A DNA stretch of 64,000 nucleotides from Planctomycetota bacterium (GTDB taxonomy: Bacteria; Planctomycetota; UBA8742; UBA2392): NCBI GenBank assembly GCA_020425605.1, contig JAGQRH010000014.1, positions 1 to 64,000 on the forward strand. Direction: 5' to 3'. The position numbers were made by a program, and so were the translations under genes. Positions 55,955 through 63,618 of this stretch are shown piece after piece. How positions within the stretch are numbered: position 1 is the first letter of the stretch; each line of letters opens with the position of its first letter. The notes beneath the pieces were generated by a model. It was not told the origin of the DNA. It worked only from the letters and a program-made list of their open reading frames with translations, and did no database searches.

Positions 55955-58900
55955 GCGACCTCCGGGCGTCGGCGTCGGAATGGCGGCAGGAATGCCAGCA
56001 CGGTGCCAATGATGATCACGCCAAGACCGGCCAGGCCGAGGCTCATCTGCGGCTTCACAAAGAAGCGGAAGTTGGCCGTGCCGTCGGGCTGCGCGTCCTG
56101 CAGGATGAAGTACATGTCTTTGCTGAGTGTGCGGTAGTAGTACGGGTCCTTCACCGGCTCAGCCATGCGCGGCGCGCCGGTGCGCTTGTCATAGAAGATG
56201 CGCATACGGGGCTCGACTGTCGCCGCGTTCTCCAGGATCGCCTCGCGCTCATCGTCTATGGCCTGGGCGGTTGCGCCTTCGGCATCCTTGCGCGCCAGCG
56301 TCAGGCCCGTCAGAGAAAGCGGGCGCATTGCTTCGAGCTTCTCGCGGGCATCCTGGTCGGTAATGCGTGCGGCCAGCTCGATCACGAGCTCTGTACGGCG
56401 CTCGGCCGTGGCGACTTCGACCAGCTTGTGGAACTGCTCAAGCTCACTCAACGCATTGAAGCGGCCTTCGGCGTAGGCCTCATTGTCAGACGCATCAAGT
56501 GCAAAGAGCGTCGCGAATTCGTCCTTCGGCAGCGCGGTGATGTGCTCCTGCAACTGCTTGTTCACGTCCAGCAGCTCAGTGCCCAGCTTGATGCCCTCGA
56601 TGGCCAGCGCGTCCAGTGCAGCGAGAATCTCGTCCATTTGTTGAAGCGTCGCGCGGCGTAGCGGCTCAATGTTCCCCTCGTCGGCAGTAAACCCGAAGCG
56701 ATCGAGAGCGGTGATGCTGAGCAACTCTTCCGGCGTCGCTTCTTTGACCATTTGCCGGAAGCTGCGGAACTGGTCGCGGAAGCCTAACTCGGATCGCATG
56801 GCGCTCGTGACGAACAGCCGTGAAACGGTCAACCCCATCGCCCGTCTGTCAAAGTTGCCGTCCGTGCGCGCATCGCCGTACAGCAGCGCTTGAAGGCGTC
56901 CGTGGGCTTCGTAGTAGCCCTTGGTGTCCAGGTCAGATGGCGGCTGGTAGGGGAAGATCCGCAGCGTGCTGTTGAAGCTTTCGTAGACGTTGGTGTTGCC
57001 GCGCTGCTGCACGCCCCACTGAACGGCCACGATCATCTTGGGCAGCGCGTTCTGCACGAAAAACTCGGGCAACTCGCCACCGGCCTGTGCTGCGAAGTCG
57101 GCCTTTACCTTTTCGACGATCTGGTTGGCGTCCAGATCAGGATTCTGCCGCACGTAGCGCAGCATGTTCGCGTAGGTTGCAGCGCGTTCTTCATCCTGAC
57201 CGAACTTGTCGCGAAGGAAGTTCCAGTTGGCGGTGCGCTCTTCTTCCTCGAAGTAGACAACGTAGCGGTCGCCGGAAAGCTTATCCTCAAGAATCGAGTA
57301 TCCGCCCGGTTGGGCGATGACCGAGCCCTCATTCTCGTACAGGCTGCTGTAGTAGATGCCCAGCGCCACCAGCAGGATGCCCAGGTGGACAATGTAGCCT
57401 CCGTAGCGGCGACGGTTGCTCAGCGTGACACGCGCCATTGCGACCGCTACGTTCTCGCCGGTACTGCGCTTTCGTGCCCGCGCACCCGCCACGAACTCCA
57501 TGAAGATGCAGACCAGCGTGAATGCGCAGATCGGCCAGAGGGTCACCTGCACGAGGTAGCGAACGAAGTTGGCCAGCGGGGCATCGCCGCCTGTGGCGAC
57601 AAAAAGGTCGCGCCCGGAGAGCCAGGCGAAGTTGATCACGCCGACGACGATGCCGGCCACACTCGGCGGAAGGAACGCGCGCCGCATCTGCTTGCCGTTG
57701 TTGCGCCGCCACGCCAGCGCCGGGCCGACGCCCATGAGCACCAGCACGAGCAGGAACAGCGGCATGTTGAACATGACGAAGGCATTCTGGCCGAATTCGA
57801 CCACGCCTTCTTTGCCATAGAGCTTCTCGGTGATCAGCGGCCAGATCGTGATCAGCAGCGTCGCGAGTGCGATCGCCAGCAGGATCAGGTTGTTGAAAAG
57901 GAAGCTGCCTTCCCGGCTGATGACGCTTTCGAGCTTGCGATCGGATTTCAGCAGCGGGGCACGCCAGATCAGCGCCAGCAGGCTGCCCATGAATACAACT
58001 AGAATGAATCCATAGAACCACGTATCCACGTCGCCGGTTGCGCCGAAGGCGTGCACGCTGTTGATCACGCCGCTGCGCACCAGAAACGTGCCGATCACCG
58101 TCATGCAGTACGTGATGATGATCAGCATGAACGACCAGAAGCGCAGCATGCCGCGGCGCTCGGTAACGATTACACTGTGGATGAATGCCGTACCGGTCAG
58201 CCAGGGGATGAAGCTGGCGTTTTCGACCGGGTCCCACGCCCAGTAGCCGCCCCAGCCCAGGATTTCGTAGGCCCAAAGGCCGCCCAGCGCGATGCCCACT
58301 GTAAGGAAACCCCAGGCACCCATGGTCCAGAGGCGGATCGGCTTCAGCCAGCCTTCGCTGACTTCGCCGCTGAGCAGTGAGCCCACCGCGTATGCGAACG
58401 GTATCGTGAAGCCGACGAATCCGCAGTACAGCATCGGCGGGTGAATCGCGATCCAGTAGTTGTGGAGGCTGGGGTTCATGCCGCCGCCGTCGGTCACGCT
58501 GTCCAGAAGCGCGGCCTGCACACCTGCCGGGAGGTCGGCAGCGCTGGTCGTGATTGCGGCGTGCGCCCTGGCCATCGTCCAGTCTCCGCTGCCCGCGGTA
58601 ACGAACGCGTGGATCAAGTCCCATGCGTCACCTGGTGCCTTGAAGCCGTTGGCAGGGTCGGTCGCCGCGGCCATCGTGGTCTTGGCCACCGTCGGGTCGG
58701 CGATCATCCAGAACCAGCTGAGAGAAAACGGGCTGGAGCGATTGGCGGCCGAGACGTCGAACGGGTTGACCAATATGTAGAAGAAGAAGAACTGGATGAT
58801 CGCCAGCACGGCCAGGATGTATGGCAGGCGGCGGTCGGTGCGGTTGTGTCGCTGGCTGAATGCGAACGCGCCGCAAAAGCTGGTCAGGATCAGGCACCAG

Positions 58901-59238
58901 AACAGCAAACTGCCCTGCTGGCTTGCCCATAACGCGGAAATCTTGAACGGCACGACCTCGTTGTTCTCAGTGACATGCTCGATGTAGCTGACGAAGTAGT
59001 AGCCCTTGAAGATTCCGAGGTACAGCAGCCCGGCGCAGAATGCCGTGAGGATCCACAAGGCATACTGGCCGCGTCGCGCGGCATGTGCGAGGCGCTCGTC
59101 TTTCACTATGACGGAGAGTGCGCTGAGCCCGAGCAGCACCAGTGTGAAGACCAGCCCCACCTGCAGCGCCGACTGTCCCGCCTTCATCCATTCGACGGCG
59201 GACTGGAACTGCTCGATGGTTTCGATTCTGGCAAGCAT
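55951..59238 (-). CDS. ccmF: Haem lyase subunit CcmF with greatly enlarged periplasmic domain
   Basis: The 1095-residue protein holds the WWD haem-handling motif WGGYWAWDPVENASFIPWL near residue 320 and KISALWASQQGSLLFW in the first part, with about 14 membrane helices. Between residues about 650 and 1045 lies a hydrophilic, partly coiled region, followed by one final helix (LGLAGLGVIIIGTVLAFLP). Typical CcmF has about 650 residues, so about 400 are inserted in the last periplasmic loop. CcmF joins haem to apocytochrome. It is preceded by ccmE and overlaps ccmH. Confidence 0.9.
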   Translation of the reverse strand: MLARIETIEQFQSAVEWMKAGQSALQVGLVFTLVLLGLSALSVIVKDERLAHAARRGQYALWILTAFCAGLLYLGIFKGYYFVSYIEHVTENNEVVPFKISALWASQQGSLLFWCLILTSFCGAFAFSQRHNRTDRRLPYILAVLAIIQFFFFYILVNPFDVSAANRSSPFSLSWFWMIADPTVAKTTMAAATDPANGFKAPGDAWDLIHAFVTAGSGDWTMARAHAAITTSAADLPAGVQAALLDSVTDGGGMNPSLHNYWIAIHPPMLYCGFVGFTIPFAYAVGSLLSGEVSEGWLKPIRLWTMGAWGFLTVGIALGGLWAYEILGWGGYWAWDPVENASFIPWLTGTAFIHSVIVTERRGMLRFWSFMLIIITYCMTVIGTFLVRSGVINSVHAFGATGDVDTWFYGFILVVFMGSLLALIWRAPLLKSDRKLESVISREGSFLFNNLILLAIALATLLITIWPLITEKLYGKEGVVEFGQNAFVMFNMPLFLLVLVLMGVGPALAWRRNNGKQMRRAFLPPSVAGIVVGVINFAWLSGRDLFVATGGDAPLANFVRYLVQVTLWPICAFTLVCIFMEFVAGARARKRSTGENVAVAMARVTLSNRRRYGGYIVHLGILLVALGIYYSSLYENEGSVIAQPGGYSILEDKLSGDRYVVYFEEEERTANWNFLRDKFGQDEERAATYANMLRYVRQNPDLDANQIVEKVKADFAAQAGGELPEFFVQNALPKMIVAVQWGVQQRGNTNVYESFNSTLRIFPYQPPSDLDTKGYYEAHGRLQALLYGDARTDGNFDRRAMGLTVSRLFVTSAMRSELGFRDQFRSFRQMVKEATPEELLSITALDRFGFTADEGNIEPLRRATLQQMDEILAALDALAIEGIKLGTELLDVNKQLQEHITALPKDEFATLFALDASDNEAYAEGRFNALSELEQFHKLVEVATAERRTELVIELAARITDQDAREKLEAMRPLSLTGLTLARKDAEGATAQAIDDEREAILENAATVEPRMRIFYDKRTGAPRMAEPVKDPYYYRTLSKDMYFILQDAQPDGTANFRFFVKPQMSLGLAGLGVIIIGTVLAFLPPFRRRRPEVA

Positions 59239-59243
59239 CCGGT

Positions 59244-59678
59244 TTACGGGGCTGGATCGGCTTCGTTGGCTGTGGTCAGTTCTTTGCCCTCATAGCGCGA
59301 GGGACACTGGGTCTGCAGCACGGTCGCGATGAACGCGCCGCGCTTTGCATCAAAGCGGCCTTCCATGGTTACGTGCGCCGCTTTTTTCAAGTTGGCTGGG
59401 ACGTCATCGCCTTCGTAGATCACCTGGATCACTGCCGGATTCTCCGGCGACTTGGCGCCCTCTGCCGGAATATCGATGCAGGTAAACTTCGTCGGCTTGA
59501 ACTGGCTCTGAACGGAAATCACCTGCGCCTTCACTTTCACTCGCTCACCGCTGTAGCTTCCTGAAGTGAGATCGGGCACGGTACGATACTCAATGCCGCC
59601 CTCGAGCATCGCAAGCGTAACCGCGCCACCGACGGCCGCGGCGAACAAGATGACAACGATGATGACCTTGGCACTCAT
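59244..59678 (-). CDS. ccmE: Haem chaperone CcmE, cysteine-type
   Basis: The ATG at 59678 (GGAG upstream) is preferred to a TTG at 59693. The 144-residue product has an N-terminal membrane anchor (VIIVVILFAAAVGGAVTLAML) and a beta-barrel domain. The haem-binding segment TQCPSRYEGKE carries Cys where CcmE of E. coli has His (HDEKY). Cysteine-type CcmE (CxxxY) is known from archaea and Desulfovibrio. It is the first gene of the ccm operon. Confidence 0.85.
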   Translation of the reverse strand: MSAKVIIVVILFAAAVGGAVTLAMLEGGIEYRTVPDLTSGSYSGERVKVKAQVISVQSQFKPTKFTCIDIPAEGAKSPENPAVIQVIYEGDDVPANLKKAAHVTMEGRFDAKRGAFIATVLQTQCPSRYEGKELTTANEADPAP

Positions 59679-59689
59679 GCGGGCTCCAA

Positions 59690-59713
59690 ACAAATCAGGG
59701 GCGCGTACGCCCC
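59690..59713 (-). terminator. Hairpin upstream of ccmE, terminator-like
   Basis: GGGGCG / CGCCCC arms around CGTA (59698-59713) are followed on the minus strand by TGATTTGTTT. It may end the upstream lipoprotein transcript or attenuate ccmE, which begins 20 nt later. Confidence 0.5.
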
Positions 59714-59816
59714 CTCAGAGTTTATAGCAGGTGCGTACGGGCTAACAAGCAAATGAAACGCACGGACTTGCCCGGGGATTCGCAGGAAACGGGCTGCGCA
59801 GGCGAATTCTGTGCCG

Positions 59817-60443
59817 CTAGTCCGGTTTCTCCCGATTGAGTGCATCCTGGAGCCTGCGTGTGAGTGCGCCGTCCCGCTGAAACGGGAAGTAGGGGAACAC
59901 CAGGCGCCACTGGGTGCGCTCGGATTCCGGCGAGTCCTCGACGAGGTAGGTGTTCGGCGAAGGATGCTCAGTGCGGACGAAGTATCGATCGCCGATCCAG
60001 AAACCCTTCGCCTGCTTTGCTGTCTCGGGTGCGTCATCGAGTTCCTGCTCAAAGAGGAAGTCCTCTTCGTCTCCATCCAGGCGCAGACGTACGCGCATTA
60101 ACTCGGCTTCGGGTTCCGGCCAGACGAAGTCGGACGAGATCAGCGGGTCGGGTTTCTCGGCGCGGTATTTTGATGCTTCGACGATTGCTGCCGCGTCAAC
60201 AAACTCGCCGACTTTCGGACGGATCTCTGACCATCCGACGCGAACAAGGTGCTCGCTGTACTCGCGCAACACCGGACGACCCAAAGTATGAAGAAAAAGT
60301 CCTGAGTCATCTTCACGGTATGCCTGCCGCATGACGTCGATCGTTGTTTGCGGGTCAACAAGCTGTGGGCGAGTGGTGATTGTGCAGGCTGTTGCCACAA
60401 AGCCCGCGAACAGCAAGGAGATTGGGGTGAGTGCGTGTTTCAC
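59817..60443 (-). CDS. Predicted lipoprotein of unknown function
   Basis: The GTG at 60443 gives a lipoprotein signal with lipobox ATAC (Cys about residue 20) and 208 residues. The mature part is acidic with aromatic strands (FWIGDRYFVRTEH, WRLVFPYFPFQ). A helix in residues 35-60 (TTIDVMRQAYREDDSG) may be the start of a small alpha/beta fold. No family is recognised. It is divergent from the histone-like gene around two TTGACGCGTCAA palindromes. Confidence 0.65.
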   Translation of the reverse strand: MKHALTPISLLFAGFVATACTITTRPQLVDPQTTIDVMRQAYREDDSGLFLHTLGRPVLREYSEHLVRVGWSEIRPKVGEFVDAAAIVEASKYRAEKPDPLISSDFVWPEPEAELMRVRLRLDGDEEDFLFEQELDDAPETAKQAKGFWIGDRYFVRTEHPSPNTYLVEDSPESERTQWRLVFPYFPFQRDGALTRRLQDALNREKPD

Positions 60444-60462
60444 CGGTGGAGTCCTCGTGTTG

Positions 60463-60519
60463 TTGACGCGTCAAGTATTGGCGAGTGCGCCGAATTATCC
60501 GGACGTATTGACGCGTCAA
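60463..60519. promoter_or_regulatory. Two identical 12-bp palindromes, probable operator pair
   Basis: TTGACGCGTCAA occurs at 60463-60474 and 60508-60519, 45 bp centre to centre (about four helical turns). The right copy supplies TTGACG as a -35 box on the minus strand (then 16 nt, then TAATTC). Both lie between divergent genes, so a dimeric repressor binding both could loop the DNA. Confidence 0.65.
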
Positions 60520-60547
60520 GCATCGACGTCCAGCGCGTTATTTTTCT

Positions 60548-60576
60548 TTGACGCCCCATGATGCACAGGATACTTT
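60548..60576 (+). promoter_or_regulatory. Strong sigma70-type promoter of the histone-like gene
   Basis: TTGACG (60548-60553), exactly 17 nt and TACTTT (60571-60576). The start of transcription would lie near 60583, leaving a 38-nt leader with AAGGAGGGG. Confidence 0.7.
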
Positions 60577-60620
60577 TCATTGATCGAGTGTGTGCGATAT
60601 GAAAGTCCAAGGAGGGGAGC

Positions 60621-60821
60621 ATGGCAGGTACCGCGAAGAAGAAGACCGCTAAGAAGAAGCCGGCCGCCAAGAAGAAGCCGGCCGCGAAGAAAAAGCCGGC
60701 AGCGAAGAAGAAGCCCGCTGCCAAGAAGAAGCCGGCCGCGAAGAAGAAGCCGGCCGCCAAGAAGAAGCCGGCAGCGAAGAAGAAGCCGACCGCCAAGAAG
60801 AAGTCCGCCAAGAAGAAGTAA
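60621..60821 (+). CDS. Histone H1-like protein with AAKKKP repeats
   Basis: The 66-residue product is MAGT, AKKKT, AKKKP, seven perfect AAKKKP hexapeptides, then TAKKKSAKKK. Such chains resemble the C-terminal tail of histone H1 and Chlamydia HC2, which bind DNA backbone without sequence preference. The repeat codons vary (GCC/GCG/GCA for Ala), so selection acts on protein rather than DNA. A strong ribosome site (AAGGAGGGG), a strong promoter and a terminator indicate high expression. Nucleoid compaction is the likely role; no globular domain is present. Confidence 0.85.
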   Translation: MAGTAKKKTAKKKPAAKKKPAAKKKPAAKKKPAAKKKPAAKKKPAAKKKPAAKKKPTAKKKSAKKK

Positions 60822-60907
60822 CAAGCAGTCTCAGCCAGACCGCAGCAAAGATTCAAACCGTGCCGGGCAACGTTACCCGGCAACCAAAACACTCAGCACA
60901 CTCTCGA

Positions 60908-60948
60908 GAGCCTCACTGTCCGCCAACAGTGAGGCTCATTTCTTTTTT
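60908..60948 (+). terminator. Terminator of the histone-like gene
   Basis: GAGCCTCACTGT / ACAGTGAGGCTC perfect 12-bp arms with a 6-base loop, followed by ATTTCTTTTTT. Confidence 0.85.
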
Positions 60949-60954
60949 CAAATG

Positions 60955-60982
60955 CAAACAGGCGCCATTCGGCGCCTGTTTG
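60955..60982 (-). terminator. Terminator of the rplY-rplI operon
   Basis: CAAACAGGCGCC / GGCGCCTGTTTG perfect 12-bp arms, loop ATTC, followed on the minus strand by CATTTGAAAAAAG. It lies 16 nt after the rplI stop. The T-run is short, so termination may be partial. Confidence 0.65.
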
Positions 60983-60998
60983 TGTGCAAACGAAGGGA

Positions 60999-61451
60999 CT
61001 ATTCCTGGGACGCGACGATCCAAACGCGGCTCTGCACCTCGACGTCGTCATGCAGGCGGATGTTGAAGCTGTAGGTTCCCAGCTCGCGGATGTGGTCCGA
61101 CTCCAGCTCAATCTGTCCGGGCTTTACCGTGATACCTTCTTCCTTGAAGGCATCCGCGATTACCTTTGGCGTGACGCTGCCGAACAGATGGCCTTCGGGG
61201 CTTGCACGCATCGGCACGGTGAGCTGCACCTTGCCAATCGCGTCCGATACCTCGGCGGCCGTTTCCTTTTCCTTGATCTGGCGTGCCTCGTATGCGCGCT
61301 TTTCACCGGCAAGCCGGCGCAAGTTCTCGTCGCTGGCGGGCAGCGCCAGGTTCTTCGGCAGCAGGTAGTTGCGGGCGTATCCGTCGGTTACGTCAACGAT
61401 CTCGCCGCGCTTGCCTACCCCGCGAATGCTTTCTCTCAAGAGCAATTTCAT
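60999..61451 (-). CDS. rplI: 50S ribosomal protein L9
   Basis: The 150-residue product has the L9 N-domain signature MKLLLRESIRGVGKRGEIV and GYARNYLLPKNLA, a long connecting helix (residues about 40-75) and a C-terminal domain with HLFGSVTPKVIADAF. L9 binds 23S rRNA near L1 and affects frame maintenance. Length is typical. Last gene of the cluster rplY-rpsF-ssb-rpsR-rplI. Confidence 0.95.
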   Translation of the reverse strand: MKLLLRESIRGVGKRGEIVDVTDGYARNYLLPKNLALPASDENLRRLAGEKRAYEARQIKEKETAAEVSDAIGKVQLTVPMRASPEGHLFGSVTPKVIADAFKEEGITVKPGQIELESDHIRELGTYSFNIRLHDDVEVQSRVWIVASQE

Positions 61452-61512
61452 GATAGTTCCTCTGTGTCAGGCCGACTTCTTGCCGCCCATGCGGGCGATG
61501 CAGGTGTCGCGC

Positions 61513-61788
61513 CTACTTGTTCACGAACGGCAGCAGGGCCATGAAGCGTGCCAGCTTCACTGCGTCACGCACCATTGCCTGTTCCTTGTGGCTGGTGCCG
61601 GTACGCTTGCGGGGCAGGATCTTGCCTACACCGCTGACGAAGCGAGACAACGTGTCGACGTCCTTGTAGTCAAGGAAGTCGCGCTGGTCTTTGCTGAGCT
61701 TGTTCTGCACGGGCAGCAGGTTGCGCGTGCCCTTCTTCTTGTTCTTCTTCTTCTTCAGCTTGGTCTTGTTGATGCGGATGTTGCCCAT
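61513..61788 (-). CDS. rpsR: 30S ribosomal protein S18
   Basis: The 91-residue product has a basic N-terminus rich in Lys ([14 protein letters not shown]), then [20 protein letters not shown] and [24 protein letters not shown], the S18 core. S18 pairs with S6 on the platform of the 30S subunit. No zinc cysteines are present (C-minus form). It is directly between ssb and rplI. Confidence 0.95.
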   Translation of the reverse strand: MGNIRINKTKLKKKKNKKKGTRNLLPVQNKLSKDQRDFLDYKDVDTLSRFVSGVGKILPRKRTGTSHKEQAMVRDAVKLARFMALLPFVNK

Positions 61789-61824
61789 TTCGATTCCTTT
61801 CGCGGGTCATCGCCCGCGGCTTGA

Positions 61825-62322
61825 TTAGTCCAGGGTGACGTCGTCGCCGACGTCTTCGTCGTAGCTGCTGTCATCATCGCGGCGCGGCGGCTCGGACAGA
61901 TCGTCGTCGCCGGAGTCCGCATTGTCGTCGTGAATCGTGTTGCCACCCTTTTCGACGATCCGGATGTGACGGCCGGAAGCACTGCGCTCGACTTCACGGC
62001 GAATGAACTGCACGCTGTACGCAACAACCCGGATGCGCGAGCGACGTTGGCCGTCGGCGGTGGTCCAGGTGTCCTGCTCAAGGCGACCTTCGACAAACAC
62101 GGGCGAGCCCTTCTTCAGGTACTCGGCGCAGCTTTCCGCCAGCTTTCGCCAGCTCACTACGTCGATGAAGCAGGTCCGGTCGTGTTTCTCGCCGCTGCTG
62201 GTGGTGTAGCTGTCGCTCACCGCCAGGCGGAACTCCGTGACCGCGGTGCCCGACGGCGTATGCCGCAGGTCCGGGTCGCGGGCCAGGTTGCCCACCAGGA
62301 AGACTTTGTTCAGCGTAATCAT
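61825..62322 (-). CDS. ssb: Single-stranded DNA-binding protein with altered C-terminal tip
   Basis: The 165-residue product has the OB-fold: NKVFLVGNLARDPDLRHTP, FRLAVSDSY, TCFIDVVSWRKLAE and YLKKGSPVFVEGRLEQDTW. The tail is acidic (DSGDDDLSEPPRRDDDSSYDE) but ends GDDVTLD. The usual tip DDDIPF, which binds replication and repair partners, is missing. The protein may therefore be a paralogue to a main SSB elsewhere or use another partner motif. It lies in the conserved rpsF-ssb-rpsR order. Confidence 0.93.
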   Translation of the reverse strand: MITLNKVFLVGNLARDPDLRHTPSGTAVTEFRLAVSDSYTTSSGEKHDRTCFIDVVSWRKLAESCAEYLKKGSPVFVEGRLEQDTWTTADGQRRSRIRVVAYSVQFIRREVERSASGRHIRIVEKGGNTIHDDNADSGDDDLSEPPRRDDDSSYDEDVGDDVTLD

Positions 62323-62358
62323 TTCGCAGTCCGTTCGTCTCGAGTCAGGCCGTTTGCG

Positions 62359-62772
62359 CTAGCTTACCGATGCCGGTTTTTTCACTTCGGCATCGTCGGT
62401 CGACTTGTCGCTTTCGGTCTCGCGACGGGCCGGCTTGGCGTCGTAGCGCTTGAACCACCGCTCGATCGGAACGCCTTCGCGATTCGTGAACAGGTAGCGC
62501 AGGATGCGCTCCGTCAGGCGGCACTCCAGCTCGATTTCCGCAAGCTTCAGCGTGTCGGACCGGAAGGCGGTCAGGATGTAGGCGCCGCGCTTGTTCTTGC
62601 GAACTTCGTATGCAAGACGCTGCTCGGCCCACAGCTCGGCGCGAATGATGGTCGCGCCGTGCTTTTCCAGCACACTCTTGCACAGCTCGACTGCTCCTTC
62701 CGGGTCCTTGTTGGCAAACCCGGGGTCCACGAGGAACAGGCCCTCATAGGTCCTCTTTTGCTGCTCAGACAT
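62359..62772 (-). CDS. rpsF: 30S ribosomal protein S6
   Basis: The 137-residue product has KRTYEGLFLVDPGFA at the start, LWAEQRLAYEVRKNKRGAY and the RLTERILRYLFTNRE helix, which define S6. The tail (DAKPARRETESDKSTDD) is disordered and acidic. S6 binds S18 on the platform. Start is supported by AGGAGAAG. Confidence 0.94.
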   Translation of the reverse strand: MSEQQKRTYEGLFLVDPGFANKDPEGAVELCKSVLEKHGATIIRAELWAEQRLAYEVRKNKRGAYILTAFRSDTLKLAEIELECRLTERILRYLFTNREGVPIERWFKRYDAKPARRETESDKSTDDAEVKKPASVS

Positions 62773-62877
62773 GACTTCTCCTGCCCCAGTTCAAGTGAAT
62801 CCCTCCCGGTCTTTGCGCCCGAAGCCGCCGGGGTGCCGGCTTCGGGGAGGGGTGTGACGACGCAAAAGCTCGCGCCG

Positions 62878-63540
62878 CTACTTCTTCTTGGGTTCTTCTT
62901 TCTTGGCCGCCGGTGGTGCACCCTTGGCGGACGGCACTGTGGCCGCAGTAACGGCCGTGGCGCCTGCCGCGACACCAGTCGTCGACTCTTCCGAGCGACG
63001 GGCCTGGGCGCACTTAACGACATGGATCTCGCCGCTTGCGGTCAGTTCCGCGCCTTCCGGCAGTTGGAGGTCCTTGTAGCGAATGCTGTCGCCGACTTCG
63101 AGGTGGGTTACCTCGACTTCGATATACTTGGGGATGGCGCTCGCCGGGCAAAGGATGGGAACTTCGCCGTGCAGAACCTCAAGCAGGCCGCCGTGGGCCG
63201 CGCCGCGCGGTGTGCCGAGGAAGTGGACCGGCATGTTCAGTCTAACCTTGTCGGCCAGGTCGATGCGGATGAAGTCGATGTGGTGCAGCGCGTCGCCAAG
63301 GTGGTCGCGCTGAAGCCCACGCACGAGCGCCGGCTGCTTGGCATCACCAAAGTCGAGCTCGACCACGTGGTATGCCTCGCGGATGAGCTTCTCGACGTCG
63401 CGGTAGCTGAATGAAAGGTTGATGTTGTCGTCGCCGCGGCCGTACAGGACGCCGGGGAGACCACCGTTCGCGCGCAGTTTGCGCATGGCCTTCGTGCCGC
63501 TGATGGCGCGACGCTCGGCCTTCAATGCCGGGATCTGCAT
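62878..63540 (-). CDS. rplY: 50S ribosomal protein L25/general stress protein CTC
   Basis: The 220-residue CTC-type L25 has KLRANGGLPGVLYGRG, HHIDFIRIDLADKVRLNMPV and the C-terminal beta domain with KYIEVEVTHLEVGDSIRY. An Ala/Thr/Lys-rich tail ends KKEEPKKK. L25 binds 5S rRNA; the long CTC form is common outside Enterobacteria. GAGGAAGAC precedes the ATG. First complete gene of the ribosomal cluster. Confidence 0.94.
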   Translation of the reverse strand: MQIPALKAERRAISGTKAMRKLRANGGLPGVLYGRGDDNINLSFSYRDVEKLIREAYHVVELDFGDAKQPALVRGLQRDHLGDALHHIDFIRIDLADKVRLNMPVHFLGTPRGAAHGGLLEVLHGEVPILCPASAIPKYIEVEVTHLEVGDSIRYKDLQLPEGAELTASGEIHVVKCAQARRSEESTTGVAAGATAVTAATVPSAKGAPPAAKKEEPKKK

Positions 63541-63618
63541 GTCTTCCTCAGTATTGGACCCCGATGCCTGCGTACCGCACCGTGCGGCGTGGCCTGCCTC
63601 GGGTTCTTTCCCAAAGGG

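Noticed and set aside
60440..60892. Leu/Gly/Phe-rich frame opposite the histone-like gene
   Set aside because: It is the antisense of the lysine-rich repeat; the plus strand has promoter, ribosome site and terminator.
61930..63414. 494-codon plus-strand frame across the ribosomal cluster
   Set aside because: Spans three confirmed ribosomal or ssb genes on the minus strand.
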